Source: Carya illinoinensis (Eukaryota; Streptophyta; Magnoliopsida; Fagales; Juglandaceae). From it: DNA of 64,000 nucleotides. Below, one piece after another: positions 1 through 11,390 of this stretch. Location: NCBI RefSeq assembly GCF_018687715.1, contig NC_056762.1, positions 38,644,864-38,708,863 on the forward strand, written 5' to 3'. Under the pieces are notes generated by a model that was given only the letters and a program-made list of their open reading frames with translations, ran no database searches and had not been told where the DNA came from. Positions within the stretch are counted from its first letter, which is position 1. Every line of letters begins with the position of its first letter. The translations under genes and the position numbers were made by a program.

Positions 1-827
1 TCTTCTTTGGCTTTGGCCAGACTCTTGATCTGTTTGTCAATGGCATAATCAAGTACTCTATCAACGGTTTCAGAAATTCTCTTTGCTTTCCTTCCGATCC
101 CTTGTAAATCAAAACATGCTAAAGCCGGGAAAAGATCTGAAACATTTAGTTTTCCAAGAATCGTCACTAATTCTGCAAAGATATGCTTAAACTCTGCTCC
201 AAACTTAGCCCTTTCCTCTCCACGTAGCGTGCCACCCCACAGCATGTTCATGATGGTATTAATCACTGTTACAAATGCCAAGTCCCCTAAATCTATATGG
301 GTGCCTTTTTTGTCATACACATTTCTAATTGTGTTCCTTATCTCTTCTCTCCGTAAAGCGAAGGTACTATCAAGATTTGATGTGCTTAACATCTCTCTCA
401 CAAATATTTTCCGCAACATCTTCCAATCAGGAGAATTTAAGGAAAGAGCAATATCAGCTCCCCCATGTGTGACAGTACGTCCAACTACATTATTATCACG
501 ATTGGAAAATATTGCATCTTGGTCACGAACAACTTCCTTAATAAGCGATGGTGAGCTAATCACAATGGACAATTTATTTCCCAGCCAAACCTTATAAATG
601 GGGCCATAGATCCCACCCAGTTGCTGAAATTTCTTATGAAGTTCTGTACCTACAAATGGTAGGTACCCGACTATTGGCAAGCCACGGGGACCTGGTGGCA
701 ATGGAGATGCTGCAGTCTTTCTTTTTTCTTTTATAGCCAACCATAACACCACAAATATACCAATCAAAATAGTGAGAGTTGAGCTAGAAAATCTCTCGTC
801 ACCAACATAGGACCTCCACCATCCCAT
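1..827 (-). CDS. Cytochrome P450, CYP706 family, copy 1 (5' part of exon 1, cut by window edge)
   Basis: Reading from ATG 827 towards position 1 the frame stays open for about 275 codons with no stop. The start MGWWRSYVGDERF is followed by a membrane-anchor helix, the proline hinge PLPPGPRGLP and the C-helix WKMLRK (WxxxR). FSNRD, MNMLWGG and NVSDLFPA are shared with Arabidopsis CYP706 proteins as I recall them. By eye it is about 92% identical at protein level to copy 2. Exon 2, with the heme-binding loop, would lie left of the window, so integrity of the whole gene cannot be judged. Family membership predicts an ER-anchored haem monooxygenase fed by NADPH-P450 reductase; the substrate cannot be read from sequence. 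Confidence 0.85.
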   Translation of the reverse strand, partial: MGWWRSYVGDERFSSSTLTILIGIFVVLWLAIKEKRKTAASPLPPGPRGLPIVGYLPFVGTELHKKFQQLGGIYGPIYKVWLGNKLSIVISSPSLIKEVVRDQDAIFSNRDNNVVGRTVTHGGADIALSLNSPDWKMLRKIFVREMLSTSNLDSTFALRREEIRNTIRNVYDKKGTHIDLGDLAFVTVINTIMNMLWGGTLRGEERAKFGAEFKHIFAELVTILGKLNVSDLFPALACFDLQGIGRKAKRISETVDRVLDYAIDKQIKSLAKAKE

Positions 828-967
828 TGAATAAGCTACATTCAAGTGTAGAGTGATGTGAAAAAAAAATGGTCAAAATTGGAAGGTTAGAAAGAAGATA
901 GAACGAGATTTATCGGTGGGATTTGAACATACATATAGATCTTTCATTACGAGAATTGAAGTGTTAA

Positions 968-974
968 ATTTATA
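968..974 (-). promoter_or_regulatory. Candidate TATA box of CYP706 copy 1
   Basis: TATAAAT on the minus strand, about 140 bp upstream of ATG 827. The same block lies at the same distance upstream of copy 2. This is a position and sequence match only. Confidence 0.4.
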
Positions 975-1552
975 AAAATTTCTCATAAAATAATGCTCAC
1001 ATATAACTGTAGTTATGCTTTACCGTTGACTAGTGGGAAGGAAATCACATGGGCACTTAACAGTTTTAGTCACATGGGTTATTAAGAAGTCTTATCAACA
1101 TGCGGACATTTTACAGTTCATAGTTAGGTGGTTTGTAGAGGTTTGGGCTATCTCTATTTCTCCCAATTTTTTTTTTCAATTTTCTTGCAGCTTTTTACAA
1201 ATTCTCGTAACCTGTACAATCTTTACAATTTAATATTCAAATTGACTTTGAAATATTTTGTTTGGGTCTAATATTGGGTTGGATTCTTGTCCACTAATAT
1301 ATGTTTGGGTCAACAGACGCTAGGTTTTTACTCTAATGTCGATTACAAACCATGTTAAAGATTTCCAACCATGCATATAGCTAATACTTTTTTCAGCATA
1401 TCTTTTGAACTTGTTAGTAATAAACTGCTTTAGCGTGAAATGGTTTTTGGGGACTATAGATACTGTGAAAGAGCAGTAATATAATAGAGTCGTGATCACG
1501 TGATGTTTTTGGCCAGATATATATCTATATACATATATATAAGGAGAGAGAG

Positions 1553-1726
1553 AAAGAAATGATACTCAACATCTCCACACTATACACTAATTTGTAATTT
1601 GTCATTTTTGTTATTCAATTTAAATACACATGTTTGCACATCAATATATGTGTATTTAAATAAAATGGTAAAAATGAAAAATTACTTATTCGTATGTGGT
1701 GTAGGAGATGACGAGTAGAATTTTTT
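1553..1726. mobile_element. Foldback MITE, unit A copy
   Basis: The two ends are imperfect inverted repeats of about 55 bp. The right arm read backwards is AAAAATTCTACTCGTCATC and the left arm is AGAAATGATACTCAACATC. Equivalent copies sit at 28629-28798 and 44574-44749, so insertion predates the duplication of the CYP706 units. No coding capacity. Confidence 0.65.
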
Positions 1727-2779
1727 ATATATATGATAAGCAAATTTTTTACTATTTATCAAACTATTCACATAGTTTTATCATTACTGATTGTGAAAAG
1801 ATATTAGAGCATTATAAATGAGGATACAAAATGTAAACCGTACAATAACATAAGAAAACAAGCAAAAAGATATATAATGAGATTTGAGGATATATATATA
1901 TATATATAGTTTTATTGATAAATGAAGAGACTTACAAGTTGGAACTTTGGATGAAAGTCACGTACAACTTCTTTGAGAACAAGTGTTACAAATTTAGAGA
2001 TCAAGTTTTTAGTATTCTGCTGTAGTTCTCATGTTTGAGCACAGCTTCTTATATAGAGCCAGAATTATTTGCTTCCCAGTCTACTTTATCCTTAACTAAG
2101 GTCATGGTTGGCAACTGGCAAGTTAAAATCCCTCCAGAGTCAAATGATTTTATGATTCAAAGATGCTTTCAATACATGTGAGAGTTTTTGTCTGTCTTCG
2201 GAGTTGTTGCATAAATTCATTCTCTTTTCGTGGTTTGAATGTTCATCGGGTGTTTTTTTAATGTGCTGGTGTGCTGCTGCATGCAGCTTTAAGTCTCTAT
2301 CCGTAGTTTGATGTCCTGATATTATTCGCAAAGCACCACTGCCACATAATTTCACCTTTTAATAATCATTTATAAGCATGCATGAGAGAAGCCGATTGAA
2401 ATCACAGTGGATAATTTCGATCCACGTGAATGGAAAAACTTGGTAGCATGAGCGAAGCCGATTGAAATATTGTGGACTGGAATTTTGACTACTAGGGCCG
2501 CCGTTGACGAAGTGCCAAAATTACATAGAAAAATGTGAGCAAATCAAACATGATTTGAAACTCCTAAGAGATATTTGAGCATACTGGCCGACACTAATTT
2601 GGACCGTGACGAATCCAGATATTTATCTTTGGAGGGAATCAGATTATTATCAAAATGATAAAGAATTTGTTTATATATTTTCATAATAGATTGTGATATA
2701 TATAAATATACAAAAATACTTATATAAACATAACTTCAAGCACAAAAGATATTATTAACATATCTATTAATTAGAGATA

Positions 2780-3667
2780 TGTAGAGGCAAAAATTGGTTA
2801 GGATTAGATGACTATATGATAAGACTTATCTTATCATTATATTTGAAATTGTTGGATGAATGTAAAATAATTATTGATTTATCTCTAAATAATGTTGAAT
2901 CTATCTAGAAGTTTTAGGTGTTGTTTAGATAAGTCACTGAAGTTAAAATCGAGTCCTGGTAGATCTGTATATATTCAGAAGAAAGCTTAACAAAGATTAG
3001 TCAATACAGATGAATGTTATCGCGAAATGTTAGCAGTCCGTCGAAACACATCTTCACAACTGTTGCTAACCGTCAGTAGAATCCTACTGTGACTAGAACT
3101 CTTTCCAGACTTTCTATTTAAAGGGATTCGGTTTTATATCTCTGCAAGGAGTTTAAGCCACGAATTCTAGAGAGTATATTCTGAGCATTTATGAGAGAAA
3201 ATTCACTTAAGAATTTTCATTGAGTTTATCATATCTTCTTGAGTATGATCGTGTTTTGAGTGTGAAGTAATATCGATTGGATTTCAGCCTCTGGAGTTCT
3301 AGAAGGGAAGTCAACATTTGAAGATCATCAGAGGTTCTGAATGCTACTGTGGTAGAAGACAAACGGGTGGTTTGTCCAGGTAAGGAAGAGAGTCGAATTG
3401 CAAAGGTTTTGTAATTAATGATTGCTTGTAATTGTTCTTCAAATAATAAGATTGACTTTCATGGGTTTGGCTGCCCTGTAGGGTTTTACCTTTAAAGAGT
3501 TCTTTAAAGAGTTTCCCTTCATAACCAATCGTTGTGTCTTGCAAGGTTGATTACTTAGTTTAAAGTATTTGATTCGTTTCATAATCTTGATAATTGAGAT
3601 CTAACCTATTTGTTCAAGGAAATTAGTAGACAATTTCGTGGTTTATAGGGGTACATTAGGAATTTCA
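2780..3667 (+). repeat. 5' LTR of the Sirevirus-type element
   Basis: Begins TGTAGAGGCAAAAATTGG and ends GGAATTTCA. It aligns throughout with 13315-14126 plus 19917-19992. It contains a single intact ATCTTGAT near 3583, the site at which the 3' LTR copy was entered by the hAT element. Open frames inside it are chance. Confidence 0.85.
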
Positions 3668-3668
3668 A

Positions 3669-3682
3669 TTGCATCAGAGCGT
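3669..3682 (+). promoter_or_regulatory. Primer binding site (initiator-Met tRNA type)
   Basis: Immediately after the 5' LTR, TTGCATCAGAGCGTGG resembles the plant Copia primer site TGGTATCAGAGC with one or two changes. Position and sequence agree. Confidence 0.65.
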
Positions 3683-3721
3683 GGTTCACTCATTCGAGTG
3701 TGATCCGTCCCCTTGAAGATC

Positions 3722-5324
3722 ATGTCGACGTCATTATATGTTCCACCACACTTTGATAGGGAAAACTATGCTTATTGGAAAGTTCGTATAAGAGCTTTCC
3801 TCAAGTCTTTGGATGAACGTGTATGGCATTCGATTGAACGAGGATGGATTAAACCCGAGACATCTATAGATGCTTGGATAAAAGATGAAATCAGCAATCG
3901 CAATTTGAATAGCAAATGACTTAACGTTATTTTCATGGCGGTATCCCCCGAAAAATTTAAAAGAATCTCCATGTGTGAGATTGCTAAAGAAGTTTGGAAT
4001 ATTTTGGAGGTTATACATAAAAGCACAAGAATAGTAAAAAATTTAAAATTTCAGATGCTAACTTCTAAATTTGAAGAGATTAAAATGTTAGAAGACGAAA
4101 ATTGTAATGATTTTTATGCTAAACTAAATGATATTGTGAATTCCAGGTTTAATCTCGGCGAGAAGGTGAAGAATTCAAGGATCGTGAGGAAGATTCTAAG
4201 GTCTTACCTGAAAGATTTCGAACCAAAGTTACTGCTATTGAAGAAAGTAAAGATCTAGATGCAATAAGGGTAGAAGAGCTAGTAGGTTCTTTACAAACAT
4301 ATGAATTTTCGCTTCCTCAAGTAAGAAAAAGTAAGTCCATTGCCTTAAAAACTATAGAAGAAAATCATGAGAATTTTTTTGATGAAGAAATTTTAAATGA
4401 TGAGGAGATTGCTCTGCTTGTGAGAAAATTCAGAAAATTTATGTATAATAAAAAGGCGAGTGGTAAACAAAAACGAGAAAAAAATATTTTTGTTAAGAAA
4501 AACAAATCTGAAAATTGGAAGAAAGAAAAAACTGAGAAAAACGATAAGATACAATGTCATAAATGTTCTGGGTATGGTCATATAAGAATTGATTATCCAA
4601 ATTTCAAGAAAAATAAAGGAAAAGCATTAAATATCACACTTAGCGATAGTTCAGATTCTGAAAGTTCAAACTCATCTTCTGATGGTGAAAAATCTTTTAT
4701 GACTTTCTCTACTATTGTGAATGATTTTCCTGAAATTACACTAACAAAATCTGAAAGTAGTTGTGATTAGAATGATTCAGATATATCACTTGTTGATGTT
4801 AATCAAGAATTGAGTTTACAGGAAGTTTACAATGATGTGTGTGAAGAAATGATCAAATTAAAGAAACTCAACAAGAAGCTGTACAAGAAATTCACTGATA
4901 TGGAGAGTGAGAAAAATAACATGTCTGAAGCATTACAAATTTCTGATATTGAAATAGCAAGATTAAGGGATCAAAAAATTGCACTAGAAAAAAGGAATTG
5001 GAAAAGATTCAAGAAAAAACAACAACACAAAAATTAAAAGAGATGTTGAGTGTTTAAAAGATGAGTAGTGATAGAACTAACCTAGAGTACATGACTTCAA
5101 AGGAGAAAGAAAACCTGGCATCATCCACTACCACAACTTCCAAAGATATTGTTTTTGTTAAAGGAAGTCAATGTAAGAGTTTTCAAAATCATGCTAAACC
5201 TAAGCCAGTTTATTCAAAAAATCTGCATAGTAAATTTATTCCTACTTGTCATTATTGTGGTGTTGTTGGTCATATAAGGCCAAATTACTTTAACTTAAAT
5301 AAAGTGAAGAAAAAATGGAGGTGA
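3722..5324 (+). pseudogene. Copia gag polyprotein remnant
   Basis: Pieces in order: an N-terminal part with HFDRENYAYWKVRIRAFL (3722-3919, ending in a stop); a UBN2-like capsid part containing EVWNILEVIHKSTRIVK and NDFYAKLNDIV (3935-4258); a basic region with a zinc knuckle CHKCSGYGHIRIDY (about 4553-4597); an acidic/Ser-rich stretch; a coiled-coil-like segment (4810-5037); and a second knuckle CHYCGVVGHIRPNY (about 5246-5290). Both knuckles end in Tyr where the CCHC family has Cys. Several stops and frame changes make it non-functional. It stops short of any pol sequence and the LINE follows. Confidence 0.85.
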
Positions 5325-5685
5325 AAGAAATCTAAAAAGGAAAAGAAAGAGTCTAGAGAATCAAGTTTGTGATATGAGTCAACAAATCAACTTTTTAAGT
5401 CTCAAACTTGGTGAACTAATAGATTTTTGCTTTCAAAATAAAAAATAATAAAAAAAAAAGATCAAACAAAATGGTGTTGATGAAAAGAATAAGCCAAAAT
5501 TTAAAGTAAAGTGGGTGGTCAAAGATGATGTCATGTCACATTAATTAATAGGACTACTTGCATGTTCTTACATTCTTTATATTATTCCATTAGTCTAGGA
5601 CATGTATTTTATTTTTCTGTTTTGCTTTTACGTTTCTGTTTTTCAGTTTTAAATAAGAAAAATATAATATAAAAAAATTTATGGT
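5325..5685 (+). other. Non-coding Sirevirus interior before the LINE
   Basis: Purine-rich then T-rich DNA continuing from the gag remnant. No protein similarity recognised. It ends at the T-tract that marks the 3' tail of the minus-strand LINE. Confidence 0.5.
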
Positions 5686-5699
5686 TTTTTTTTTAAATA

Positions 5700-8600
5700 T
5701 CATAGGAGTTGTATTCGTAGCAAAGTTCTAATACAAAAGGGGATAGTATCCAAAGAAGAGATACTACCAATGATGCTAAGTGCATCTTTACTAAGCCCAT
5801 GAGCTATAATGTTGCTAGCTCTCACAATGTGCTTTACAGACCATGATGTAAAAGAGTCTAGAGTTGTTTTAATGTCCCTAATTAGTGTCCCCACATAGGA
5901 CTCAACATTTGAGATGGCATTGAGGTAGTTGACAACTTGAAGGCAGTCTCCCTCTAATATGAGATCATTCCAGCCAAGTGATTTGCAGAAAAGGGAGGCT
6001 TCAAGTGCTGCATATGTTTCTGCTAGCAGAGGATCTGGAAAAAGGTCTCTGGTTTTCCTCGGTGTTGCTCTAACCTGGCCTTCACTATCCCTAATAACTA
6101 CACCAAAACCAGCTTTGCAGTGAGTCTTGTCCAGTGCATCAACCCGGTTGACTTTTAGCTTGCCTCTTGGGGGGGCTATCCATTGAGGGGGTATACTCTT
6201 AGAATGGAGTTTGCAGGCTGGTGCAGTTGAGTGAGGTCTTGCTTTAGCTGTTTAACTTCCTAGATAAGAGAATTTGGATGCTGGAAGGTTTGCTTGAAGA
6301 TGAATTCATTTCTCCTTTTCCAAAATTTCCATGCTGTTAAGGCAAATGATACCATATCATTATCTTCGAGTTCCTCAATGAGGGTTTCCACGAGATTGGT
6401 GAAAGTGTGGGAAGATAGGTTTGCCTTCTGAAGTCTTCTTTCACTAATGCACCAAACATCTTGGGCTAAGGGGCAGGACTAGATGGCATGTGTAATGGTT
6501 TCAGGCTGAGTGAGACAGATTGGGCAAGAACTATCAATGGTGATCTTTCTCTGCATAAGCTTGGCTTTGGTGGGAAGCCCATCAAGACATGCCCTCCATA
6601 GGAAATTTTTTGCAGCAAGTGGTATTTAGAGATGCCATATTTTTGTTCAGGGTCTATCTTCTCTTGTGTCCTCTGAGAGTTGTCCCAAGAATTGGTTAGA
6701 TAGTGTATTCTTTAAATGGTATGCACTCCTGACAGTGAATTCTCCTGACTTGGTACACCTCCAGATTAGCTTGTCTAGTTTGGATAGAGGGCTGAGGGGA
6801 ATTCTCATGATGATGGCCGCTTCTTCTTGATTAAAGATGGCATTGATCAGTTGTTGGTTTCATTGGTTGGACTACTTATCAATGAGCATTGCCACACTTG
6901 TGTCTACAGGTAGAAATCGGAGTGGGGTTTGGGGCCTGAAGGTAGATTCTTTTGGGAACCACTTGTCTAGCCAAATTCTGGTGTTTTCACCATTGCCAAT
7001 ACGCCAGATTAGACCACTATCGAGTAGAGGGATGGTAGAAACAAAACTTTGCCAGAGGTAGGAAGAGTTTGAGCCTGCTCAAGCTGAGAAAAGGTTTTGT
7101 CCCTTGTAGTACTTCTGTTTCAAAACTCGAGCAACAAAGGAGGTTGGAGAGGAGAGGAGTCTCCAGCATTGCTTAGCTAGAAGGGCATTATTAAAATTCT
7201 CAAAATCTCTCAGGCCTAAGCCTCCTAATCTCTTTGATTTGCTCATTTGTTTCCAAGCTATCCAGTGAATTTTTTGTTGTTGAGCCTGCTGTCCCCACCA
7301 GAAGAATCTTACTTGTTTGCTGAGTTCATGGAGTAAGTTCCTTGGCAATTTGAAGATGCCAATGCTATAGGTAGGTATTGATTGGATCACTACTTTAATC
7401 AAGGTTTCTTTACCTGCTTGAGATAGAAGTTTGGTCTTCCAGCTGCTGAGTTTTGACTGAACTTTGTCAAGGATACCCTTCAAGGCTTGACCTCTAGCTC
7501 TCCCTACCATAAAGGGAAGACCCATGTATTTTTCATAAGAAGTTGTCCCTCGAATCCCTGCTATGCTCGTGATAATGTCCTTTGTTTATGCTCTAGTGTT
7601 GCTACTGAAGAAAATTGAAGTTTTTTCTTTGTTCAGTCTTTTCCTTGATGCTTGCTCATATGACTCCAAGAGGTAATAGAGGTGACACTCGATTGAATTG
7701 GCCTTGCAGAATAATAGAGAGTCATCTGCAAAGAGAAGGTGGTTGATGTGCAAGTGATTCTTCTTGATAGGAAGGCCAATGATGAAACCCATTTTTTCTG
7801 CATTGTTAAGAAGGCAGCTCAGTGCTTCAGTGCACAGAATGTAGAGGTAAGGGGATATTGGGTCCCCTTGCCTTATTCCTCTAGTTGGCTTGAATGATGG
7901 TTGGGCTACTCCATTTATAAGCAAAGAGTAGGAGACCAAGGTGACACAATTCATTATGAGAGAGATCCAAGGGGCTGTAAATCTCATGGTTTTCATGACA
8001 GTTTCCAGGGATTGACATTCTATTCTGTCATAGGCTTTGTTCATATCGAGTTTTAAAGCCATGTGGCCCTCCCTACCTTTCAAACTGGCTTTCATTCTGT
8101 GTAGTGATTCAAAAGCTACAATTACATTGTCTGTAATTAATCTGCCAGGTACAAAAGCTGTTTGAGTTGGGGATATGATCTCGGGCAGTATGGACTTTAG
8201 CTAGAACTTTGGCAATTGTTTAGTAGAAGACATTGCATAGGTTTATAGGTCTAAAATCAGAGACTTGGGAGGGATTTTGCTTCTTGGGAATGAGGGCTAT
8301 GAGAGTCTCATTGAGTTGATTATTCCAATGGTTCCCATTCAAGACTGCAAGGGCAGCTTTAGTTACTTTTTGGCCCACTAAATTCCAATGCTTCTGATAA
8401 AACAAAGCTAGAAAACCATCAGGACCAGGTGATCTTATGGCGTTCATGCTTAGAATTGCTTCTCGAATCTCCTCAGCAGTGAAAGCTCGAGATAGGTAGG
8501 TGTTCATCTCATCTGTTACTACTTTCTTCATTGGTGCCAGGCATTCTTCAATTCTTGTTGGGCACAATGTAGTGAACAAATCTTTGAAAAATAGCTGGAA

Positions 8601-9787
8601 AATTTGACTAATGGTGTGAGGATCCTTTGATTCTTGGCCAGAGCTAGATAGGATCTTGGTTATGATGTTGGTTTTCCTTCTTTGGCTTGCACACTTGTGA
8701 AAAAAAGCTATGTTTCTGTCTCCTTCATTTAACCATACATGTTTTTCCCTCTACTGCCATTTTAGATTTTGATCATCCAGAATTGAGTTAATTTCTTGCT
8801 GCACCCCTCTGATCTCCTCAGTTAATGAACTATCATTCTATTCTTGTCGGAAATTTAGAAGTTCAGATTTGTCTTTTAGGTTCCTACTATAGTTTTGGTA
8901 TTTTTGGCTACTCCATGCTTTCAATTCCCTTTGACATGTCTTGAGGTTTTGCAGGATGCTATTCAGAGGCCCATGTTGTGGGGTTGGTGAGTTCCAAATC
9001 TTGTCTATAAGGGTGGAGCATTCCTCTAGCTTGGACCAAGATGACTCAAATCTGAAAGGCCCTTTTTTTGGTTGGATTGGGGATGGGGGTTTGATCTGAA
9101 CAAGTAGAGGTCTGTGATCAGACTGTGTGCATGAAAGGTGATGCACTGCATAGGTATCAAAAAGGTTTAACCAAGGGGAATTTCCACAGGCCCTATCAAG
9201 TCTCTCTTTGGTAAACTAGCTCCCTTCTCGATTATTAGTCCATGTAAATCTGTCACCCATGTAGCCTAGATCAAAGAGACCACATTCATTAAGTGTTTCT
9301 CTAAATTTAACTAGTTGACTGTAGGGCCTAATAGATGCCCCTAACTTTTCCTTCTGGTGAATGATCTCATTGAAGTCGCCTAGACAGAACCAAGGGATGT
9401 GAGACTCAGGGGTTAAGGCATTAAGAAGTCTCCAAATTTCAATTCTTTGTGAAGTCCTAGGTGGCCATTGAAGCCAGTGACATGACATATTAAGTTCTCA
9501 CTTGGCATTTTGACAAGGGTTGAGATATGCCAATTAGTATAGTTCAAAAGATTAATATCCACATCTGAGTTCCATAACATGGCCATCCCACCACTTTTCC
9601 CTCTACTATCAACATTGAAGCAGTGGTCAAACCCCACTTTGTATTTGATTCTTTCCATCTTGGTTCTGTTGCACTTAGTTTCAATGAGGAAAACTAAGTT
9701 GGGATGCTTTTGCTTCACCAAATGGCAAAGTTCATGAACTGTTTAAGGGTTCCCAAGCCCTCGACAATTCCAACTCAAGCAATTCAT
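5700..9787 (-). pseudogene. LINE ORF2 (endonuclease, reverse transcriptase, RNase H), broken
   Basis: Begins MNCLSWNCRGLGNP at 9787 with a stop straight after it. Domains in order: APE-type endonuclease with FLIETK, CLGDFNEI, GDRFTWTN and SDHRPLLV (9787 to about 9060); reverse transcriptase with [56 protein letters not shown] and the catalytic FADDSLLF (8579-7586); a C-terminal region (7525-7079); a zinc-binding segment about 6700-6440; and an RNase H tail with HIVRASNIIAHGLSKDAL (5894-5700). Multiple stops and frameshifts. Confidence 0.85.
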
Positions 9788-9792
9788 TGGGG

Positions 9793-11242
9793 CTAGTGGG
9801 ACTGCATTGCAATCTCCACCATAAAATTCTGTTTTTGGTTCGAAGCAGATGTGAGTTGAGGCTTAACTTTCTTGTTTGTTCTACTAGAACAAGTGGTCAT
9901 CATGTCTGTGGCTGGTCTTTTTGTAGGGCCTATCAAAGGAGGTGTTGGTATTTTATTGGATATATCTAAGAGGACCTTGCCATTGCCTCTGGCTTTCCTT
10001 TTCCAGTGACCATTTTTTCCGAGATAGGAGTTTTTGGGGGCTGAATTCTCAATGTCAACTATAGTGGTGTCAGAGATACGGCCAGGATTAAAGGACATTA
10101 AAAGGTTTAGTCCTAATGGATGGTCAGACTGCTCCATGTCCTCGTTGACAATAATTAAACCAGACTGGGTAGGGGACTAACCAGTTTGTCAGGTGCCTTG
10201 GAAAAGTTGTGGTGAGGCTTACTGTGCAAAGAGGTTAGGTGGCGTGTCGCAGGTTCCATAGCAGCAAAGGTGCTATTTTCAGTAGCTTGGAGCTGAGCTT
10301 TTTGTTATACAACACCTTTTCCAATAGGTATGGTAGCATCCTGATCTTCAACTGCTTCCCTCGGTACATGTGTCTCTATGATGTCAGGAAATGGGTGTTC
10401 ACGACTTCTTGGACTTCTGACATCTTCTTCTTCAGGTCTGCTCCTCCATGAAGGTTCCTGCTGGTTGGTTTCAGTAGAGCTACCATATTTCTTGGGGGTT
10501 TGGCTGTTGGTCATAGATGGAGAGCCACAAAGCCAGTGTCCATATTGAAGCTTGTCCTGAGCTTGTTGAGCTGAAGCTGAGCAGGTTGCTTTCCCATGCA
10601 TTAAGAGACCACATTTGAAACAGATATTTGGCAAGTGATCATATTTAAAATATATCCAGTGTTGTCTAGCACCTAGTATGATAAAACGACCTCTTGGAAA
10701 AGGATTGGTGATGTTGAGTTCTACCCTGGATCTTAGACAGTTTCCCCAACCAAAACCTACACCATCTATCTCGATATCTAGCACTCTTCCCAGGCTAGAT
10801 GCAATGAGACTACCCACCTCTTTGTTCATTCCTGCAAAAGGGAGGTTGTGGGAACTGAATCCATAAAGGCTCCTTCTTGAACTGTATCTCTGATGGGGAG
10901 AGAGTGGCATCAAATTCACTTAGACATATGAGATGTCGATCAAATGACCAAGGTCTTCCTTTCAGCACCTTCTCTTTATTAGCCATAAGTTGGAATTCCA
11001 TAAGGAATTTATTCAGACCAAAGTCTTTGAAAGTGAGCCATCCCTCGGGGTTCCATGCTTTTTGCTAAGGTGGTTCTAACAGCTTATTTGTTCACAGTTC
11101 TATCATTGAAGACCATTGCCAAGAGGCAGTACTCACCTTTTGAGCTTGTTGGCCTATCTAGCTCTTCAGTAACGACAATCTCATCTTGCTCTATATCAAT
11201 GAGCTTTAGTGACTCCCATCTGCGGGAGAAATCTTCATCCAT
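9793..11242 (-). pseudogene. LINE ORF1 (DUF4283 plus zinc knuckle), broken
   Basis: Starts MDEDFSRRWESLKL at 11242 (minus), followed by a DUF4283-like segment with KGRPWSFDRHLICL (about 10950) and PLWIQF. Next comes the nucleic-acid-binding knuckle CFKCGLLMHGKATC (CX2CX4HX4C, about 10577-10618). A basic C-terminal tail ends near 9793. Interrupted by a stop about 60 codons in (about 11086) and by frame changes near 10140-10305. The protein would bind LINE RNA. Confidence 0.8.
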
Positions 11243-11390
11243 CTTTCTCGTAGTTTTTGATACTCACTATAGTGAGACACGGACATTGACTTAGGCAAAG
11301 CAAGAGGTCTTAAGAAGAGAAAACAACCTCACCTTGCGGAGAGGAGAAAAACCTCACCCTGTTGGAGCACGAGAGGAGGCATCCAAAACT

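Larger units (their letters stand above)
828..2779. other. Duplicated intergenic block, unit A
   Basis: This is the upstream DNA of copy 1. It matches the upstream DNA of copy 2 (27132-27600, then 28345-29430) and of copy 3 (about 44280-45730). Shared blocks include GAAGAGACTTACAAGTTGG (about 1924) and CCGATTGAAATC (about 2391). Relative to units B and C, unit A lacks about 0.7 kb near 1300. The open frame at 2140-2355 (minus) matches a differently broken frame in unit B, so I do not call it a gene. Nothing else coding is seen. Confidence 0.7.
5686..11390 (-). mobile_element. L1-type plant LINE, nested in the Sirevirus
   Basis: On the minus strand: ORF1 with a CCHC knuckle, then ORF2 with endonuclease, reverse transcriptase, a C-terminal zinc-binding region and an RNase H domain, ending at a poly-T (plus strand) at about 5686 that represents the A-tail. 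Near full length for the class. The 5' boundary near 11390 is approximate; short AAAAATTT sequences lie at both ends but a target duplication is not certain. Several stops and frameshifts show it is dead. Confidence 0.85.

Noticed and set aside
229..597. Plus-strand open frame of 122 codons, repeated at 26533-26913 (and in part at 42652-43014)
   Set aside because: It is the antisense frame of CYP706 exon 1. Its conservation follows from the P450 coding sequence.
2140..2355. Minus-strand 71-codon frame resembling 29251-29478
   Set aside because: The matching DNA in units B and C has different frames and indels that are not multiples of three, so it is shared intergenic DNA, not a gene.
3344..3544. 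Minus-strand frame repeated at 13882-14079
   Set aside because: It lies in the two LTRs; the repetition is explained by the LTR pair.
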